From positions 29,299,735 through 29,363,734 of the forward strand of contig OY747712.1 of the NCBI GenBank assembly GCA_963556495.2: a stretch of 64,000 nt of DNA, read 5' to 3'. Every line of letters starts with the position of its first letter. The first letter of the stretch is position 1. Both the position numbers and the translations under genes were made by a program. The DNA comes from Valencia hispanica (taxonomy: Eukaryota; Chordata; Actinopteri; Cyprinodontiformes; Valenciidae). This document shows positions 61,105 to 64,000 of this stretch, in pieces. Below the pieces are notes generated by a model, which made no database searches, was not told the origin of the DNA, and saw only the letters and a program-made list of their open reading frames with translations.

Positions 61105-61572
61105 TTTTTTTAATCACTCAATCAAACTTTATTTACAAAGTTTTTTTCATACACCAATTGCAACTCAAAGTGCTTTACAGAATTAAAATAACCCCACAAC
61201 GACCACATTCCCATCCCTCCCCCACATAATTAAAAGCATGATCACAGTTATACCTCCCTCCCCCAGACCCAAGATTCATGCAAGCACACACTTAAGAGCA
61301 GCAATAAAAAGGACACTAGGCTGAGTACAGATGGGCCAGGTTTGGAAACGCAATCAAAGGAGCCATCTGCACCGGCAGCAGCACATCAACTGCACCAGCC
61401 AAGGCACTGAACCAGGGCGCCCAGAAGAGCCAAGACAGAGAACCTCCACCCAAGCGCTACCTGGAGAGCCAGGCAGAGGGGTCCCATAGAGGAAACAGTG
61501 GAAGGAAGATTACAATAACAGGTTAAAATATAAAAATAAACAGTGGATATTATGATAAGATTAAATAGTATG
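61105..61572 (-). mobile_element. L2-clade LINE, 3' untranslated part (left of hAT insertion)
   Basis: The - strand 3' end region contains 'caaagtgctttacagaatta' at the + level near 61170. It continues, past the hAT insertion, into the L2 coding part at 62412. It is noncoding. The 8-bp 'catgcaga' at 61573-61580 is the target duplication. Confidence 0.65.
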
Positions 61573-61580
61573 CATGCAGA

Positions 61581-62411
61581 TAGGCATGGGCCGGTTACCA
61601 GTTTCAAGGTATACCGCGGTATGAAAAAGTCGAGGTTTCAAAACCACAAAAATTTGCCGTCATACCATCCCTGCGGTATAAGCGTTTTTTTATTTTTTAT
61701 TTGATGTGACGTCTCGTCAGGAAGAAAGTAAAGATCCATCATGCTGTGTGGAGCTGCAGCGTAAAGCGCCACTCCCCCCGCACACCTGAGTTTGTTGTGA
61801 GTGACAAATGGCCAGCGCTGCAGGCTGCGTGATGACTGATGGAGGCGAGCCCCCAAAACTTTTCCCACTGTCTCTCAGCGGATGTTTAGGAATACTTCGG
61901 CTACGGTAAAAAGCCAGACGATCACGGCTTGGAAGAAGAAGGTCGCCCGACGTGCAAAACGTGCTTGAGAACAGTGGCACCCCGAGGAAGCAATACATGG
62001 AATATGACTGCGCATGTTCGGGAGCACCACCCATCGTTGTATGCTAAATTCAAGGTAAAGTTAATGCTGTTTTGAAATGAACGAGCGTATTAGCGTCTGA
62101 CATCAGTGAAATGAGCTTGTTACCTTGGCAGATATGGTAACTACCATATCTTACCTTTCCTTCATCTCTATCATTAGTAACTTTTTTTTAAACTGAGGCA
62201 GATGTGGTAACTAGCATCCTAACAAGGATTTATCTTAGCATGCTAGTTAGCTACCATATCTGCCTCACTAAAAAGTGTTTTTTTCCTTTTTTTTTATTAA
62301 ATACAGACATTCAAAATACACATTTTAGAGCTGTAATCATAATACCGTGAAACCGTGATATTTTTGCCTACGGTTATCATACAGTCAGAATCTCATACCG
62401 GCCCATGCCTA
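61581..62411 (+). mobile_element. hAT element inserted in the L2 copy, with BED-finger exon
   Basis: The element is 831 bp. Its ends are 15-bp inverted repeats, 'taggcatgggccggt' at 61581 and 'accggcccatgccta' ending at 62411. It is flanked by perfect 8-bp direct repeats 'catgcaga' (61573-61580 and 62412-62419), the hAT hallmark. Subterminal 'ataccgcggtat' and 'aataccgtgaaaccgtgat' words are typical. Inside, a single exon-like frame encodes a BED zinc finger and is followed by a splice donor; the rest of the transposase is missing. It is therefore an internally deleted, nonautonomous copy. Confidence 0.92.
61839..62054 (+). pseudogene. BED zinc-finger first exon of a hAT transposase
   Basis: An ATG at 61839 opens MEASPQNFSHCLSADV, then TAG (codon 17, 61887-61889), then EYFGYGKKPDDHG. 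The zinc-binding part follows: PTCKTCLRTVAPRGSNTWN and MTAHVREHHPSLYAKFK. The BED pattern is present: aromatic YF before the finger, Cys-x2-Cys, and His-x3-His. A donor GTAAAG follows exactly at a codon border (62055). In BED proteins a Trp usually stands where the TAG is, so a single TGG-to-TAG change would explain the stop. BED fingers bind the transposon ends and were recruited into host ZBED genes. Confidence 0.8.
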
Positions 62412-63350
62412 CATGCAGAGCAATTAAACAGACTATAATAAATTATAATCAGTTAAAAGCTAGGCTTAAAAAGGTGAGTCTTGAGCCTGCACTTAAAAAC
62501 ATGAATGTTCTCTGCGGCCCTGAGGTCCTCCGGCAGCCTTTTCCAAAGGTGAGTGCCATAATGCTTAAAAGACGTCTCACCATGAGTGTGTGACCTTACT
62601 TTAGGGATGACAAGGAAACGGCTACCAGAGGAGCGCAGAGACCGCAAAGTTTCATATGGTAAAAGCAGTTTTGAAAGATAAGAAGGCCCAAGACCATTAA
62701 GACACTTAAAAACCATTAAAAGAACCTTAAAATCAATCCTAAAACATACGGGGAGCAAATGCAATGAATTTAAGACAGATGCCATGTGCTCCCGCCTGCT
62801 GGTCTTCGTCACGACACGTGCTGCTGAATTTTGTAGAAGTTGTAAACCTGAGATACTCTTTTTGGGAAGACCAGAAAGTAGGACATTACAGTAATCCATT
62901 CTACTGGTGATAAAAGCATGCATCACTGTCTCCATGATGGCCCGAGAGAGAATGGGGCTTATTCTGGCAATGTTCTTTAGATAATAAAAAACTATTTTAT
63001 TCATGTTTTTAATGTGAAGGATAAAAGTCAGCTCAGAATCAAACATGACGCCCAAGTTCTTCACTTGTAAAGAAGGATTAAAACACAGTGATTGTAGTTT
63101 TGGTAAAAGTTTCTCTCTCTGAGCCTCAGGGCCGATGACTAAAACTTCTAAAAGTTTTCTTCCATGCAGGATTTAATGTCTGAAATGCAGTTAAAAAGTG
63201 TGTCCATTAGTCATGTGTCATCGGGAGACACGGAGATGTACAGCTATGTATCATCACCATAACTGTGAAAGTTCACTCCATGTCTTCCGATGACACTGCC
63301 AAGAGGGAGAATGCAAAAGGTTAAAAAGCACTGGGCCTAAAATTAAACCC
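62412..63350 (-). mobile_element. L2-clade LINE, coding part (right of hAT insertion)
   Basis: On the - strand a 203-codon frame (62453-63064) reads MKNLGVMFDSELTFILHIKN, then [40 protein letters not shown], and the C-terminus LWKRLPEDLRAAENIHVFKC. This is the thumb and C-terminal region of an L2 reverse transcriptase. The YADD box lies at about 63250-63270 but reads YGDD with a stop after it. The upstream part stops at about 63345, close to where the copy at 7755 also starts. The two are the same subfamily in opposite orientations. Confidence 0.85.
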
Positions 63351-64000
63351 TAGCTTCCAAAGTGTAAATTTGCTGTGAATGTTCTGAAATTAAGCATGTT
63401 TTACTAAATTATTGGCTCAACTGCACATTAACCTGTGTTTTCCCCAGGCATTGTATTTGCACAAATCCTACACTTAGGTATTCAGACATATGCCCCTTCC
63501 ATCAACCTCCTGCATATGGTGTATAAAAAAAAAATCAAGGCTGTTATGCACATGCCAAAATGCTACTGAGAAACAGAATGGCACATAACTAGAGACCGTA
63601 GACCAATTAAATATTTCACAAACTAAAAAGTTGTCTCACCACAGGTACATTTAACTATTTGAATAAAGGTCTTACAAGTATTATTATCAAAACTAGGACT
63701 GGTGTGGGTTTTAAGAAATCTTAGAAAAAGTAAAGGGTAAAGCAAGTTATAAATCACAAAGGAGGAAAAGAGATAATCATGGGACTGAGCTGAAGGTTTA
63801 TGCTCTGCATTATGTGAATCAATCAGCCTTGAGAACACAATTCTCCTTTGGTAACTAGCAACATCTGCCAGGATGGCTGGTTGGCTTATCAAGAAAGTGA
63901 GAAGCAAACACTGACAATTATTAATGGAAGGTGGAACATCTGCGGAGCAACAACATAAAATATATGCTTTTTTTATTAATGAATTAAATATTCCTGTTTC
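63351..64000. other. Noncoding, window end
   Basis: No exon, including no GPI-signal exon for the glypican, is recognised. The 94-codon - frame at 63623-63907 has no domain. Confidence 0.4.

Overview
This window is vertebrate nuclear DNA, almost certainly from a teleost fish. It is AT-rich and has spliced exons with GT-AG borders. It is littered with fish-type repeats: many Tc1-like elements, L2-clade LINEs, tRNA-derived SINEs, hAT and PIF/Harbinger remnants, and long microsatellites. No prokaryotic gene, rRNA, functional tRNA or CRISPR array is present. I cannot name the species.

The only host gene I can support is a glypican of the GPC3/GPC5 subfamily, best matching glypican-5 (gpc5), on the + strand. 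Four consecutive internal coding exons lie at 6400-6566, 9631-9753, 44914-45034 and 58373-58508. Their splice phases fit end to end (2, 2, 0, then 1), giving about 182 residues of continuous protein. This covers the C-terminal part of the cysteine-rich core and the acidic, Ser-Gly-containing heparan sulfate attachment region. The N-terminal exons and the last exon, with the GPI-anchor signal, were not found and probably lie outside the window. The introns are about 3.1, 35.2 and 13.3 kb.

Layout. 1-6399 is intron or upstream sequence with a Tc1 remnant and an L2 tail. 6567-9630 holds an L2 fragment ended by a hAT terminus. The 35 kb intron (9754-44913) holds most of the repeats: a two-part L2 chimera (13391-16680), a nearly complete Tc1-like element with 285-bp inverted repeats (18271-19902), a hairpin-bearing nonautonomous element (19916-20545), microsatellites, a tiny THAP zinc-finger remnant (31891-32001), a Tc1-like element split by a SINE (37295-38460), and another L2 (42929-44770). 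The next intron (45035-58372) holds a Tc1-like element interrupted by a GC-rich segment of unknown origin (47900-48912), a Harbinger-like element with a Myb/SANT-like fragment (51645-52140) and a SINE (55347-55740). After the last visible exon, an L2 copy is split by a hAT insertion (61581-62411) that carries a BED zinc-finger exon and has perfect 8-bp target duplications.

No new multi-gene system is visible. The interest lies in nested insertions, captured DNA-binding domains in decayed transposons, and lineage changes in the glypican exons. Repeat family names come from recognised motifs and remembered consensus sequences, not from a database search.
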